Source of the DNA: DATFVA01 sp963721075
GTDB lineage: Bacteria > Bacteroidota > Ignavibacteria > Ignavibacteriales > Ignavibacteriaceae
Assembly (NCBI GenBank): GCA_963721075.1
Contig: CAVRHV010000005.1
Location: 124,001 to 188,000 of the forward strand
Length of the DNA: 64,000 bases
Direction: 5' to 3'
The translations under genes were made by a program, and so were the position numbers. This document shows positions 7,824 to 17,239 of the stretch, piece by piece. The notes below the pieces were generated by a model. The model searched no databases, was not told the origin of the DNA, and saw only the letters and a list, made by a program, of their open reading frames with translations. Positions within the stretch are counted from its first letter, which is position 1. The number at the start of each line of letters is the position of its first letter.

Positions 7824-10800
7824 ATGCAAAATACATCCGGTAAAACAGGATTTACTAACAGGGAAGACTACCTCCTTAAAGTTATTGAAAACGCTCCCGT
7901 CGGTATTTTAACTTTCACAGCTGAATGGGAAATCGATTTCGTTAATGAAAATTACTCAAGGTACGGAGTACTTTACGGCATTGATTCCTTTTCCCTCAAG
8001 GGATTGAACATACTCGACCAGGATCTTTTCCCGGGAGTGAGTATAAAAGAGGAACTGCTGGAGTTACAGGAAGGTTATTCTTTCGAAAAAGAGATAAGAC
8101 ATATCCCCGCCCCGGTGCAGGGAGTAATCTCTCTTTTTGTTAAGGCATCCCCGGTTTTTATTGATGGTCAGTTCAGCGGCGGAATACTGATCATTGAAGA
8201 CATAAAAACTTTGAAGCAGAAGGACGAAGATGATCTGCAGCTGGCCGGAACTATTCATAAAATCGCTGACAGACTTTACGGGCTTTTCCTGATCATAGAT
8301 ACCGAGAGAAAAGTAAAATATATATCGGGAAAAGACTTTGATAAATTTATTTCTCCGGAACAGCTGGTCAGCAACAAACCATTATCTGAAATCTTTCCCA
8401 AAGAAGTTATTAACAAACTGGAGCCGGCAATCGAAGCCTCTATTGAAAGCCGGGGTCCCGAAGAATTATCTCTTGATATAAAAATACAGGAGCAGAATCT
8501 ATCATACAACTGCAGGATATTTCCTTACCAGTCAAAGCACCGTCAGATTAAGTTTATTTATCTCTTTTTTGAAAATGTGACGAGTCTGCAGACTGAGGTT
8601 AAGCATCTTCGTTCCCAATCCATGGAACTCGATGCATATGCCACCGCCGTTGAAAATATTCCACAACCGGTATTAACCACAGGACCGGACGGCGAAATCA
8701 GGTTCTTCAATGACGCAGCCAGAAAATGTTTTAATGCTTCACCGGAATCATACGGAAAGTTTGTAGGTGAATTGGTAGGACAATTTGACAGAGCTTATTT
8801 CAATAAAATAAAAGAGGAACTTGATAAATCCGGAAACTGGAAGACAACTCTATCCATCTTCAAAGAGAATAAACAAAAAGAAACCTACGAAATAAAGTTT
8901 GCTGCTACTGAGAACCAGGTTCATCCGATTATTGTAAGCTGCACAGATATAACAGACCAGACAGTGTTTGAGTCGAAGCTGAAATCTTCCGAAGAAACAT
9001 TCAGGACGATAATCAACCAGACCGGAGAACTTATATGTTCCATGGATATCAGCGGTGAAATATTTTATGTGAATAACACGTTCTGTGAAAAACTCGGCTT
9101 CTCCGTTGATGAGGTTCTTGAACAGAATATAACCAGGTTTATTTCACATGATTATCTTTCATCAAACGTCTTCGAATTAAGTCTTTTCGATCAGAAAAAA
9201 ACAAAAGTTGAACTGCCGTTAACAGACAGCAAAGGCAGCGTGATACCTACACTTGCCTGGGTTACTTCTTCGGTTAATGAAAAAACCGGGAAGAAGTTTT
9301 ACACAATTTACCTCCTTGATATATCTGATAAACACCAGGTAGATAAGAAGCTTCAGCTGTACAATACGCTGATCGAATCAGCGAGCGACGGTATAGCCCT
9401 TGCAAGTCAGGGTAAAATAGTTTTATGTAATGATTCCTTCGCAGAAATATTCGGTTACAGGGACGCCCAGGAGCTTTCAGGCCAGCAGGTACTTGACCTG
9501 GTATTCAACGATGATATACTGAAAGTTGCTGAATATCTGCAGATGCTTGAAATGAATAAGTTTGCTCCCGGCAGATTTGAGTTCCTCGGAAGGAAGAAAG
9601 ACAATACCAGATTTTATGCGGAGATTACTTCATCGAGATTTGTACAGGACCAGAAGACCTACCTGGTATTTGTAACCCGCGATGTAACTGAAAGAAAGCG
9701 TGCTCAGCAGGCAATAAGAGAGTCTGAAGAGAAATACAGGAACATAACCGAGAACATCGACGACTTTCTTTATACATTTGAAAGAACCGGGAATATACTT
9801 CGCCCCGTGTTTTACACATCATCCGTAGAAAGGATTACGGGATATTCGCAGGCCGAATTCCTTACCGAATTCACGGCTTATACTCAAGATTGTCCATCCT
9901 GATGATTTCGAAGAGGCCAAAAAGCATCTGAAGAAATTATTGAAGAGCAGAATACAGAATTCTGCGGAGTTCGAGTTAAGGATAATAAACAAGCTGGGCA
10001 ATGTCGTCTGGATAAGGAATAAAATAAATCTTGTAAGGTCGGCTGAGGGTTTGATCATCAAGGTTTATGGTTTGATAAGCGACATCACTCTGAGGAAGAT
10101 GGCTCAGGATGAATTGAAGAAATCGACCGATAATCTTATTAAGCTTAATGAAACAAAAGATCGTTTTATCTCAATTATATCTCACGACCTGAGGACACCA
10201 TTCAGTTCCATACTCGGATTTACAGATCTCCTGTTAAACGATGATGCTCTTAGCGAAGAGGAGAGACGCCAGTATATTGAATTTATACGCGAGTCTTCGC
10301 AGTCGATGCTTCTCCTGGTTAACTCGCTGCTCGACTGGACACGTATTCAGACAGGCAGAATTAAATTCGAACCGGAAAAAACAGATGCAAATAAGCTGAT
10401 CGAGAATTCTATAAATACGCTTATAGGAACAGCCATACAGAAAAATATATCCGTGAACTCTGAGGTTGAGGATGATCTGTATGTTTTTGCGGATCAGGGT
10501 CTGCTGCTGCAGGTATTCAACAACCTGATTTCGAACGCCATTAAATTTACAAGAAGTGGCGGAAGTATAACGATCTCGGGCCGACCGGCGAATCAACTGA
10601 GATTTTATGAATTCAGGGTGAAGGATACGGGTACCGGTATTAAACAGGAAAATCTGGATAAGCTGTTTAATGTAGATACCAAATTTTCTTCGGAAGGAAC
10701 TGCCGGTGAGAAAGGAACGGGACTCGGACTCTCACTCGTGAAGGAGATAATAGAAAAACATGGCGGAGAAATTCATGTAAAAAGTGAATATGGAATGGGA

Positions 10801-11217
10801 ACTGAATTCATCTTTACTATTCCTGTTGCGTCTTCCGTTATTCTTCTCGTGGACGACAGTAAAACAGACCGTCTCCTTTATTCGAAAATACTAAAGAGTA
10901 TCACACCCGACTACACAGTGGATATCGCTTCGAACGGTAAAGAAGCGCTTGAGAAAATACTCGATTACCCTCCGGCCGTGGTTATTACTGACCATAAAAT
11001 GCCTGTTATGGATGGTTACGAGTTTGTTAAAGAACTCAGGAAACTTGAGATGAAGGGAAAACCGCCTGTGATGGTACTTAGCAGCGACATCGACAGGCAG
11101 ATAATCAGCGATTATAATGAACTGGGTATTGAATTTGTTTTCTCAAAACCCGTCAATCTTACCAGTTTCAAGCAGGCTGTGGAAAAGACCATCCGCAAAG
11201 GCATCTCAGCACCATAA
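7824..11217 (+). CDS. Hybrid histidine kinase with multiple PAS domains and a C-terminal receiver (one frameshift)
   Basis: About 1130 residues, cytoplasmic, with no membrane segment seen. Several PAS domains come first; clear ones end in ITDQT (about residue 385), DISDK (about 505) and VTRDVTERKRAQQ (about 625), and a further PAS spans the frameshift. HisKA follows (SIISHDLRTPFS), then HATPase (NLISNAIKF, DTGTGI, GTGLGLSLV), and last a receiver (LLVDDSKTDR, phosphoacceptor Asp in VITDHKMP, Lys in FSKPVN). One extra base near 9882 breaks the frame inside the last PAS domain. The start is the first usable ATG and has no clear ribosome-binding site. No output gene lies beside it. It probably signals redox or small-molecule state through PAS ligands; the ligand is unknown. 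Confidence 0.85.
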
Positions 11218-11388
11218 AACCTGGTTAGTCCAAGTCCCTGCAGATCTGTAACCACCAACTATTATATTTTTACCTCAAAGCACCCTCTACTGGTATAAAT
11301 CTTTAAAATTTCGGGTCAATCTTACTAATGAATTTCCCTTTTTTGCCAGGCCAGATAATACTGCAGCAAGGTTCCAACTGCGCTACAG

Positions 11389-11432
11389 CTCCGCTTCAAC
11401 TCCGCTTCAACTCCGCTCCAACTCCGCTCCAA
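11389..11432. repeat. Tandem repeat, 11-base unit, four copies
   Basis: Four head-to-tail units: two CTCCGCTTCAA and two CTCCGCTCCAA, with a degenerate fifth unit just before. The array lies between the convergent ends of the hybrid kinase and pckG genes, two bases from the pckG stop. The unit length is not a multiple of three, in line with a non-coding location. Confidence 0.9.
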
Positions 11433-11434
11433 AA

Positions 11435-13219
11435 TCAGGATCCTGATAACCTTGACTTAAGGTTATCCAGTTCCTTTTTAAGTTCTTTGGGAAGTCTGTC
11501 GCCGAACTGCTTGTAGTACTTTTCCATCTCTTCTGCTTCTTCGCACCATTCGTCTTTATCGATTGAGAGGATCCTCTCAAGATTTTTGTCGGGAACTTCA
11601 AGACCGGAAAGATCAAGAGATTCTTTCGTCGGCAGATATCCTACTGCAGTTTTCTTTGCATCCGCAGTACCGTTGCAGCGTCCGAATATCCATTTAATTA
11701 CGCGGATATTTTCGCCAAATCCCGGCCACAGGAACTTTCCGTCTTCTCCTTTTCTGAACCAGTTTACATAAAATATTTTTGGAAGCTTATCATCATCGGT
11801 CTTTTTCCCCATCTCAAGCCAGTGATTAAAATAGTCGCCCATATTATACCCGCAGAAGGGAAGCATGGCGAACGGATCGTGTCTTATCTTTCCCACTACG
11901 CCTACGGCAGCTGCCGTCATCTCGGAGGAAACAGCAGAACCCATAAATGTTCCATGCTGCCAGTTGAATGCCTGGTAGATCAGGGGAACTGTACTTGATC
12001 TTCTGCCGCCGAAAATTATTGCAGAAATTGGAACACCTTTCGGATTTTCCCAGTCGGGATCCACTACAGGGCACTGAGAAGTTGGAGCCGTGAACCTTGA
12101 ATTCGGATGAGCTGCGTTTTCTTCTGAGCCGGGTGTCCATTCATGACCCAGCCAGTTTATAAGTTTTGCCGGCTTTTGTTTGGTCATCCCTTCCCACCAG
12201 ACATCTTTATCGGGAGTTAAAGCTGTATTTGTGAAAATTGAATTCTTCTCCAGAGTCAGCATTGCGTTAGGATTTGTATCCATCGACGTACCCGGCGCAA
12301 CACCAAAGAATCCTGCTTCAGGGTTAATGGCATAAAGACGGCCGTCTTCACCGAACTTCATCCATGCGATATCATCACCAACAGTCTCAACCTTCCATCC
12401 GGGAAGCGTGGGGGTAAGCATTGCAAGGTTTGTTTTGCCGCAGGCACTGGGAAACGCACCGGCTATATATTTCTTCTCGCCTTCGGGATTCGTAATTCCA
12501 ACAATCAGCATATGTTCGGCAAGCCATCCCTGTTTTTGAGCCATAAAAGATGCAATCCTTAAAGCAAAACATTTTTTACCAAGCAGAGCATTGCCGCCGT
12601 AGCCGCTTCCATAAGACCAGATATTCTTTTCCTCAGGGAAATGGACGATGTACTTTGTTTTATTGCACGGCCAGGGAACATCTTTAACTCCGTCTGTTAA
12701 GGGCATACCAACCGAGTGCAGGCAGTGTACGAAGCTTCCATCACCAAGGATCTCGAGCACCTTGTCTCCTATGCGTGTCATGATTTTCATATTACAGACT
12801 ACATATGCTGAGTCGGTCAGCTGAACCCCTATATGTGCAATGTCAGAACCGAGAGGGCCCATACTGAAAGGAATTACATACATAGTCCTTCCTTTCATAC
12901 AGCCTTTAAATAAACCTCTGAGTGTTTCCTTCATTTTTTCTGGCTTCTCCCAGTTATTTGTAGGTCCTGCATCAATTTCCTTTTCCGTGCAGATAAAAGT
13001 TCTATCCTCAACTCTTGCAACATCGGAAGGATCGGAATGACAGACATAACTGTTGGGGCGTATGTTCTCATCCAGCTTTATAAATGTGCCGCTGTCAATA
13101 AGTTTTTGCGCCATCTCTTTATATTCTTCATCCGAACCGTTACACCAGTAGATGGAATCGGGCTGACACATATCTGCCATCTTCTGTACCCAGTCGTTTA
13201 ATTCTTTATTCTGAAGCAT
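11435..13219 (-). CDS. pckG: Phosphoenolpyruvate carboxykinase (GTP)
   Basis: A 594-residue protein, normal for the GTP-dependent family. It converts oxaloacetate and GTP to PEP, CO2 and GDP in gluconeogenesis, or runs in reverse for anaplerosis. The P-loop region GAFPSACGKTNLAM carries the hyper-reactive Cys of this family, and the metal/substrate segments GGRRSSTVPL and NWFRKGEDG are present. The ATG follows GGGAAAGGAATACT. The leader has a short hairpin (ACTTCC/GGAAGT, 13258-13275) of unknown meaning. It stands alone, convergent with the hybrid kinase and divergent from mlaE. The reading frame is intact. Confidence 0.97.
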   Translation of the reverse strand: MLQNKELNDWVQKMADMCQPDSIYWCNGSDEEYKEMAQKLIDSGTFIKLDENIRPNSYVCHSDPSDVARVEDRTFICTEKEIDAGPTNNWEKPEKMKETLRGLFKGCMKGRTMYVIPFSMGPLGSDIAHIGVQLTDSAYVVCNMKIMTRIGDKVLEILGDGSFVHCLHSVGMPLTDGVKDVPWPCNKTKYIVHFPEEKNIWSYGSGYGGNALLGKKCFALRIASFMAQKQGWLAEHMLIVGITNPEGEKKYIAGAFPSACGKTNLAMLTPTLPGWKVETVGDDIAWMKFGEDGRLYAINPEAGFFGVAPGTSMDTNPNAMLTLEKNSIFTNTALTPDKDVWWEGMTKQKPAKLINWLGHEWTPGSEENAAHPNSRFTAPTSQCPVVDPDWENPKGVPISAIIFGGRRSSTVPLIYQAFNWQHGTFMGSAVSSEMTAAAVGVVGKIRHDPFAMLPFCGYNMGDYFNHWLEMGKKTDDDKLPKIFYVNWFRKGEDGKFLWPGFGENIRVIKWIFGRCNGTADAKKTAVGYLPTKESLDLSGLEVPDKNLERILSIDKDEWCEEAEEMEKYYKQFGDRLPKELKKELDNLKSRLSGS

Positions 13220-13419
13220 AGTATTCCTTTCCCAATATATTTCAGGATAAAAACAGTACTTCCTTTTCGGGAAGTCTGTGTCCGTAAGTCTTTTTGTTAT
13301 TTGATCCTATTGAATATTTAAAGATAATATTTCAGCCTCTGGCAACAAAATTTTATCCGGATGAATTCACTTAAAACACCCTGAATGCAAAAATTTATTA
13401 AATTTGCTCCACTATTAAT

Positions 13420-14206
13420 ATGAGCAAAAGCAACATGCTCCTTTTTCTGCGCTACATCGGAGATAAAACAATTAAGTTCCTGAGAGAAATGGGACAGGTT
13501 TCCCAGCTGCTCTGGGGTATTATCAGAAGCTTTCCATCCATTCCAAAGAGCCGTAAATTAATTTTCTATCCAGATGGAGCATATCGGTGTTAATTCTCTG
13601 CCGCTCGTATTAATTATTGCTGTGTTTACCGGCGCGGTTGCCGCCTGGCAGGCTGCTTACCAGCTTAAGGGAGTAGCCCCGCTCTCATTTCTTGGAGCTG
13701 CAACCAGCAGGGCGATAGTAACAGAACTGGGACCTGTGCTAACAGGAATTGTAATTGCGGGACGTGTGGGGGCATCAATTGCTGCCGAGCTTGGTACTAT
13801 GAAGGTAACAGAGCAGATTGATGCGCTCGAAACAATGGCAATAAGTCCCGTCAGATACCTTGCAATGCCGCGTTTTCTTGCGGCCATCCTCATGATGCCG
13901 CTGCTGGTGACTTTTGCCAATGTTATTGCCGTTCTCGGTGCTTATATAGTATCAAATTATTTCCTCGATGTTTCTTATGCCGTCTTTTTTACATCGGTTA
14001 AAAGGTTCTTTGTAATACCGGATTTTGTAGCAGGACTCATAAAAACCATAGTATTCGGCGGAGTAACCTCGCTTCTGGGCTGTCATATCGGGTTCAGAAC
14101 CGAAGGCGGGGCAGAAGGCGTTGGATTATCAACAATAAGATCCTTTGTTTTGTCGGCTGCTCTCATTCTTATACTTGATTATATACTCTGGATGCTGATT
14201 TTTTAG
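13420..14206 (+). CDS. mlaE: MlaE-family ABC transporter permease (one frameshift)
   Basis: About 262 residues. The inner-membrane permease of the Mla phospholipid-transport type shows the family signature TELGPVLTGIVIAGRVGASIAAELGT in parts, then IDALETMAISP, and five or so membrane segments. The gene begins at the ATG at 13420 (MSKSNMLLFLRYIG); an extra C near 13571 shifts the frame just before MEHIGV, so a caller would see only the last 210 residues. No mlaF ATPase or mlaD gene is adjacent, although these usually sit next to mlaE. Its role in moving lipids between membranes is inferred from the family. Confidence 0.85.
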
Positions 14207-14342
14207 GCGCCCGGGGCTCATTGAGTTCCACGTCATATCTTCTTTAATCAGGTGAACTTATATTAGATCCTGATTGATTCAAAGTCGCTTCCTTAGTGAA
14301 CCAATCTGAAGAAACCAGTTAGCTTTCCGCCGGGTAAATCAG

Positions 14343-14371
14343 TTTAATTTTTCGATTAATTTATGTATAAT
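14343..14371 (+). promoter_or_regulatory. Candidate promoter of ilvE
   Basis: TTTAAT, 17 bases, then TATAAT (14366-14371). The -10 is perfect and the -35 is weak. The ilvE start is 35 bases downstream. Confidence 0.4.
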
Positions 14372-14405
14372 TGGACAAATTCATTTTATTAATTAGGTGC
14401 CTGCC

Positions 14406-15482
14406 ATGGATAAAATAACATATCAAATAAAAGAAAGGGCTGAGAAAGTTGTGCTGCCCGATAATCCGGGTTTTGGAGTCATATTTACAGATCATGTATT
14501 TGAAATGGACTACAACCCAAAACAAGGCTGGCACAATCCTGTTATAAAACCTCTTGAAGATCTTTCTATTCATCCTGCTACTATGTTCGTCCATTACGGA
14601 CAGGCTGTATTTGAAGGACTAAAAGCTTATAAGACTGAGAACGGCGATGTTGTAATATTCCGACCCGATGAACATTTCAAAAGATTGAACAGATCATCCA
14701 AACGAATATGTATCCCTGAAGTTGATGTGGATTTTATGCTCCACGCTCTGAAGGAACTGGTTGCAATTGAGCAGAACTGGATCCCGACGAAACGCGGGGA
14801 ATCACTCTATATAAGACCTTTTGTATTTGGTACGGATGAAGTTCTGGGTGTCCGCCCTTCAACAACATACAAACTGATTATATTACTTTCACCGGTAGGA
14901 GCTTATTACCCCGAAGGTTTTAAACCAGTTAAAATTCTTGTTCAGGACGACTATGTAAGAGCAGCCAGAAAAGGCCTTGGTGAATGCAAAACCCCGGCTA
15001 ATTATGCTGCCAGTCTTCTTGCAGCGCAGCAGGCAAGGGATCAGGGTTTTACTCAGGTATTGTGGCTTGACGGTGTTGAGCAGAAGTATATTGAAGAAGT
15101 TGGCACGATGAATATCTTTGTAAGATTTAAGAATGAGATTGCAACTCCGAAACTAACCGGAAGTATACTTCCGGGAATAACCAGAAAATCTGTTCTTCAG
15201 ATACTCAATGATTGGGAAATGAAGGTATCCGAAAGACTGATTCCGATGCAGGAAGTTATTGATGAATACAAAAAAGGGAACGTACTCGGTTTATTCGGCA
15301 CGGGCACGGCAGCGGTTATCTCGATGGTTGGACTGGTTAAGTATAAAGATCTTGAAATGAAGTTCACCGATGACGAATTTGCGTTGAAGCTTTTCAATGA
15401 AATTACAGCCATTCAGTACGGTTCAAAACCTGACCGCTACAACTGGCTGACTTACCTGGAAAAAAAACAGGTAGAAGCATAA
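14406..15482 (+). CDS. ilvE: Branched-chain amino acid aminotransferase
   Basis: About 358 residues of a fold-type IV PLP enzyme that interconverts Leu, Ile, Val and their 2-oxo acids with glutamate/2-oxoglutarate. The PLP Lys lies in GECKTPANYAAS; the substrate and cofactor segments VHYGQAVFEG, FRPDEHFKRLNRS and EEVGTMNIF are typical of class II BCATs. The ATG at 14406 is preferred to a GTG nine bases upstream because AGGTG precedes it at normal spacing and the family N-terminus fits. It is monocistronic, with its own promoter and a strong terminator. Confidence 0.95.
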   Translation: MDKITYQIKERAEKVVLPDNPGFGVIFTDHVFEMDYNPKQGWHNPVIKPLEDLSIHPATMFVHYGQAVFEGLKAYKTENGDVVIFRPDEHFKRLNRSSKRICIPEVDVDFMLHALKELVAIEQNWIPTKRGESLYIRPFVFGTDEVLGVRPSTTYKLIILLSPVGAYYPEGFKPVKILVQDDYVRAARKGLGECKTPANYAASLLAAQQARDQGFTQVLWLDGVEQKYIEEVGTMNIFVRFKNEIATPKLTGSILPGITRKSVLQILNDWEMKVSERLIPMQEVIDEYKKGNVLGLFGTGTAAVISMVGLVKYKDLEMKFTDDEFALKLFNEITAIQYGSKPDRYNWLTYLEKKQVEA

Positions 15483-15512
15483 TTTGATCTGATTCCTTTC
15501 TTTTATTATACA

Positions 15513-15539
15513 GGCTGCCCCTAAAAGGCAGCCTTTTTT
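15513..15539 (+). terminator. Rho-independent terminator of ilvE
   Basis: Stem GGCTGCC/GGCAGCC with loop CCTAAAA, then six T. It isolates ilvE from lexA. Confidence 0.9.
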
Positions 15540-15670
15540 ATATATAATCTGCACTTTTCATCCCGGCAGGAACATCAAATTTCCATCCTTCTCCGGTTCA
15601 GGATTATAGTATGTCCTTATTTCTGCGTTTAGGAGACTATAAAAAAAATTAAAAAAAATTCTTCTTTCTC

Positions 15671-15699
15671 TTGACAAGTGCTCATATGAACACTATATT
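15671..15699 (+). promoter_or_regulatory. lexA promoter, TTGACA-N17-TATATT
   Basis: A perfect -35 (15671-15676), a 17-base spacer and TATATT (15694-15699). The spacer is occupied almost exactly by a 16-base palindrome, so repressor binding would block RNA polymerase. The start codon is only 24 bases past the -10, and no Shine-Dalgarno sequence is seen, so the leader is short. Confidence 0.85.
15678..15693. promoter_or_regulatory. Probable LexA operator 1
   Basis: GTGCTCATATGAACAC, a 16-base palindrome with one mismatched pair, extended to 18 by flanking A and T. It fills the spacer of the lexA promoter. The sequence differs from the E. coli and Bacillus SOS boxes; assignment rests on position and symmetry. 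Confidence 0.65.
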
Positions 15700-15703
15700 A
15701 GCA

Positions 15704-15719
15704 GTGAACAATTGAGCAC
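15704..15719. promoter_or_regulatory. Probable LexA operator 2
   Basis: GTGAACAATTGAGCAC, 26 bases downstream of operator 1 (centre to centre), covering the likely transcription start. It shares the half-site TGARCACT with operator 1 and is less symmetric. Two operators on one turn-phased face suggest cooperative autorepression. Confidence 0.55.
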
Positions 15720-15722
15720 TAT

Positions 15723-16361
15723 ATGAAAAATGAATTAACAAATAGACAGCAGGAAATTCTGAACTTCATACATGAGTTCAGAGATGAGAACGGCTATCCT
15801 CCAACCCTTCGTGAAATCGGCCGCAGATTTGAGATATCTTCTACTTTCGGAGTAAAAAGACATCTTGAAGCCCTTGTGAAGAAAGGCTATCTGAACATAG
15901 AAAGCAATGCAAGCCGTGGAATTTCAATAATCAAAGAGGATACTTCAGTTTTGGATGAAGCCGCAAACAGTTTATACCGCCAGGTCCCAATTGTTGGTCG
16001 TGTTGCTGCCGGTTCTCCGATCCTTGCGATAGAAAATATTGAGGGAAGCGTGGTCATAGATTCATCCTTTATGAAAAAATCAGAGGACTGTTTTGCTTTA
16101 AAAGTTAAAGGCGACAGTATGGTTAATGCGGGAATCTTCGAAAATGACCTTGTGATCGTCACCCCACGTAATGATGCTTCCAATGGTGATATTATAGTAG
16201 CAATGTTAGAAGATGAGGTCACTGTAAAGACATTTGAAAAGAAAAATAACCAGGTACGGCTTCTTCCTCAGAATGATAATTATCAGCCGATTGATGTCGA
16301 TACATCAAAAGAATTTAAAATAGTAGGTAAAGTCACCGGTGTTGTCAGGTGGCTAAATTAA
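15723..16361 (+). CDS. lexA: LexA SOS repressor
   Basis: A 212-residue transcriptional repressor with RecA-stimulated self-cleavage. The N-terminal winged helix is typical (LTNRQQEILNFI, PPTLREIGRRF). The cleavage bond is Ala96-Gly97 in VGRVAAGSP, the catalytic Ser132 lies in KGDSMVNAG and the catalytic Lys169 in EVTVKTF; the Ser-Lys distance of 37 residues equals that of E. coli LexA. Two palindromes in its promoter indicate autoregulation. Two small genes follow at 13-base intervals and are probably co-transcribed. Confidence 0.97.
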   Translation: MKNELTNRQQEILNFIHEFRDENGYPPTLREIGRRFEISSTFGVKRHLEALVKKGYLNIESNASRGISIIKEDTSVLDEAANSLYRQVPIVGRVAAGSPILAIENIEGSVVIDSSFMKKSEDCFALKVKGDSMVNAGIFENDLVIVTPRNDASNGDIIVAMLEDEVTVKTFEKKNNQVRLLPQNDNYQPIDVDTSKEFKIVGKVTGVVRWLN

Positions 16362-16374
16362 ACCGGAGTCAAAT

Positions 16375-16623
16375 ATGAAATCGCAGCTTTTTATATCCGC
16401 TATACAAAACAGAAACCGCGTAAGGTTCCTTTACCATCTGAACGAAGTTGTAATAGATCCTTACTACATAACCCGTGAGAAAAACGGTAAAATGGTCATT
16501 TACGGAAGAGCTAATAATTCTAAGGAAATAAGAAAATTTGAATATGACCGAATTGCCAATATCAGAATACTGAGAAGTATGAGATTTTCCCCAATAATTC
16601 CTTTGATGCCAAGAGCAGTTTAA
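16375..16623 (+). CDS. Mini WYL-like domain protein
   Basis: An 82-residue protein that looks like an isolated WYL domain: IQNRNRVRFLYHLNE at the start, then a central VIYGR where WYL proteins have WYLVG, and a KFEYDRIANIRIL end matching the usual FRLDRI. It lacks the helix-turn-helix that normally precedes WYL domains. WYL domains sense nucleic acid or nucleotide ligands and regulate defence and DNA-damage genes. It sits 13 bases after lexA with GGAG before its ATG. Its SOS-linked role is inferred from position; the domain call is from pattern and is not certain. Confidence 0.6.
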   Translation: MKSQLFISAIQNRNRVRFLYHLNEVVIDPYYITREKNGKMVIYGRANNSKEIRKFEYDRIANIRILRSMRFSPIIPLMPRAV

Positions 16624-16636
16624 GGAGGTTAGTATT

Positions 16637-17065
16637 ATGAATACTATTAAAAGAAAAAACATAGATTATCTGATTGAACAATTCTGGAAAAACGGCTACT
16701 TAACAATCAGCAGAAAATTCGGGACATACTTACCTGAACCCGGCAAGATAGGTGGTTTCGATGTTGACATAATCGCAAGACAGGGGAAAGATTATGCTAT
16801 CGGCATCACTTTATCTGAGGAGGATTTTAAGGATCCTAAGCTTCTGGACAGAATCTCCCACCTGGCAACCAGGCGCACTAAATTTACACAGAAAAAAGTA
16901 GTGCTGTATATCGGAGTTCCGGAAGAACATCTTCTCCTTGCGAAAGGACTGATCAATACTCTTTCAAATGAGATCAAAAATAATATACTGCTCTTCAGTA
17001 TAATTGATAAGTCTCTGCCGCAGATAAACCATTCACAAAGAACCCGTAAAGTACCGGTTTCCTGA
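16637..17065 (+). CDS. PD-(D/E)XK-like protein with degenerate active site
   Basis: A 142-residue protein, not recognised as a named family. The order helix (about 8-22), strands with GGFDVDIIARQGKDYAIGITL in two parts (about 39-59), helix (about 66-80), strand KKVVLYIGVP (about 85-94) and helix matches the core of restriction-endonuclease-like folds. The first acidic residue is present (FDVD), but the expected ExK triad is GIT, so it may be inactive and bind DNA only. A strong ribosome-binding site, AAGGAGGT, precedes the ATG. It is the third gene of the lexA unit. Fold and inactivity are inferences from motif spacing. Confidence 0.5.
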   Translation: MNTIKRKNIDYLIEQFWKNGYLTISRKFGTYLPEPGKIGGFDVDIIARQGKDYAIGITLSEEDFKDPKLLDRISHLATRRTKFTQKKVVLYIGVPEEHLLLAKGLINTLSNEIKNNILLFSIIDKSLPQINHSQRTRKVPVS

Positions 17066-17180
17066 GGTTGAATTTCGGCCTGATACTGTGTTTACGGACT
17101 AATCCATTTTTACCCTTTTATTCTTGGTTTAGCACGCTATATTTGTACCTGTAAGTCCCGGGTAAGACTGTTTGTCTACC

Positions 17181-17209
17181 TTGACATTCAGAGGGGTTAG
17201 GGTTAATTT
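17181..17209 (+). promoter_or_regulatory. uppS promoter, TTGACA-N17-TAATTT
   Basis: A perfect -35 and a good -10 at 17-base spacing, 30 bases before the TTG start of uppS. It is probably the main promoter of the envelope-biogenesis run. Confidence 0.65.
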
Positions 17210-17239
17210 TACACGCTTAATCAATTTTTAGGACAGAAT

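Noticed and set aside
7808..7843. Eleven-codon ORF (MKTKNNAKYIR) overlapping the hybrid kinase start
   Set aside because: No ribosome-binding site or attenuator-like pairing; could equally be the true start shifted by an indel. Not supportable as a gene.
11407..11616. Minus-strand ORF over the 11-base repeat and the pckG 3' end
   Set aside because: It is a shadow frame of pckG; the repeat would encode a low-complexity peptide with a period not divisible by three.
13258..13275. ACTTCC/GGAAGT hairpin in the pckG leader as a riboswitch
   Set aside because: Only six base pairs, with no known aptamer features; noted in the pckG entry only.
14246..14275. AATCAGG/CCTGATT hairpin after mlaE
   Set aside because: A 16-base loop and no T tract; too weak to call a terminator.
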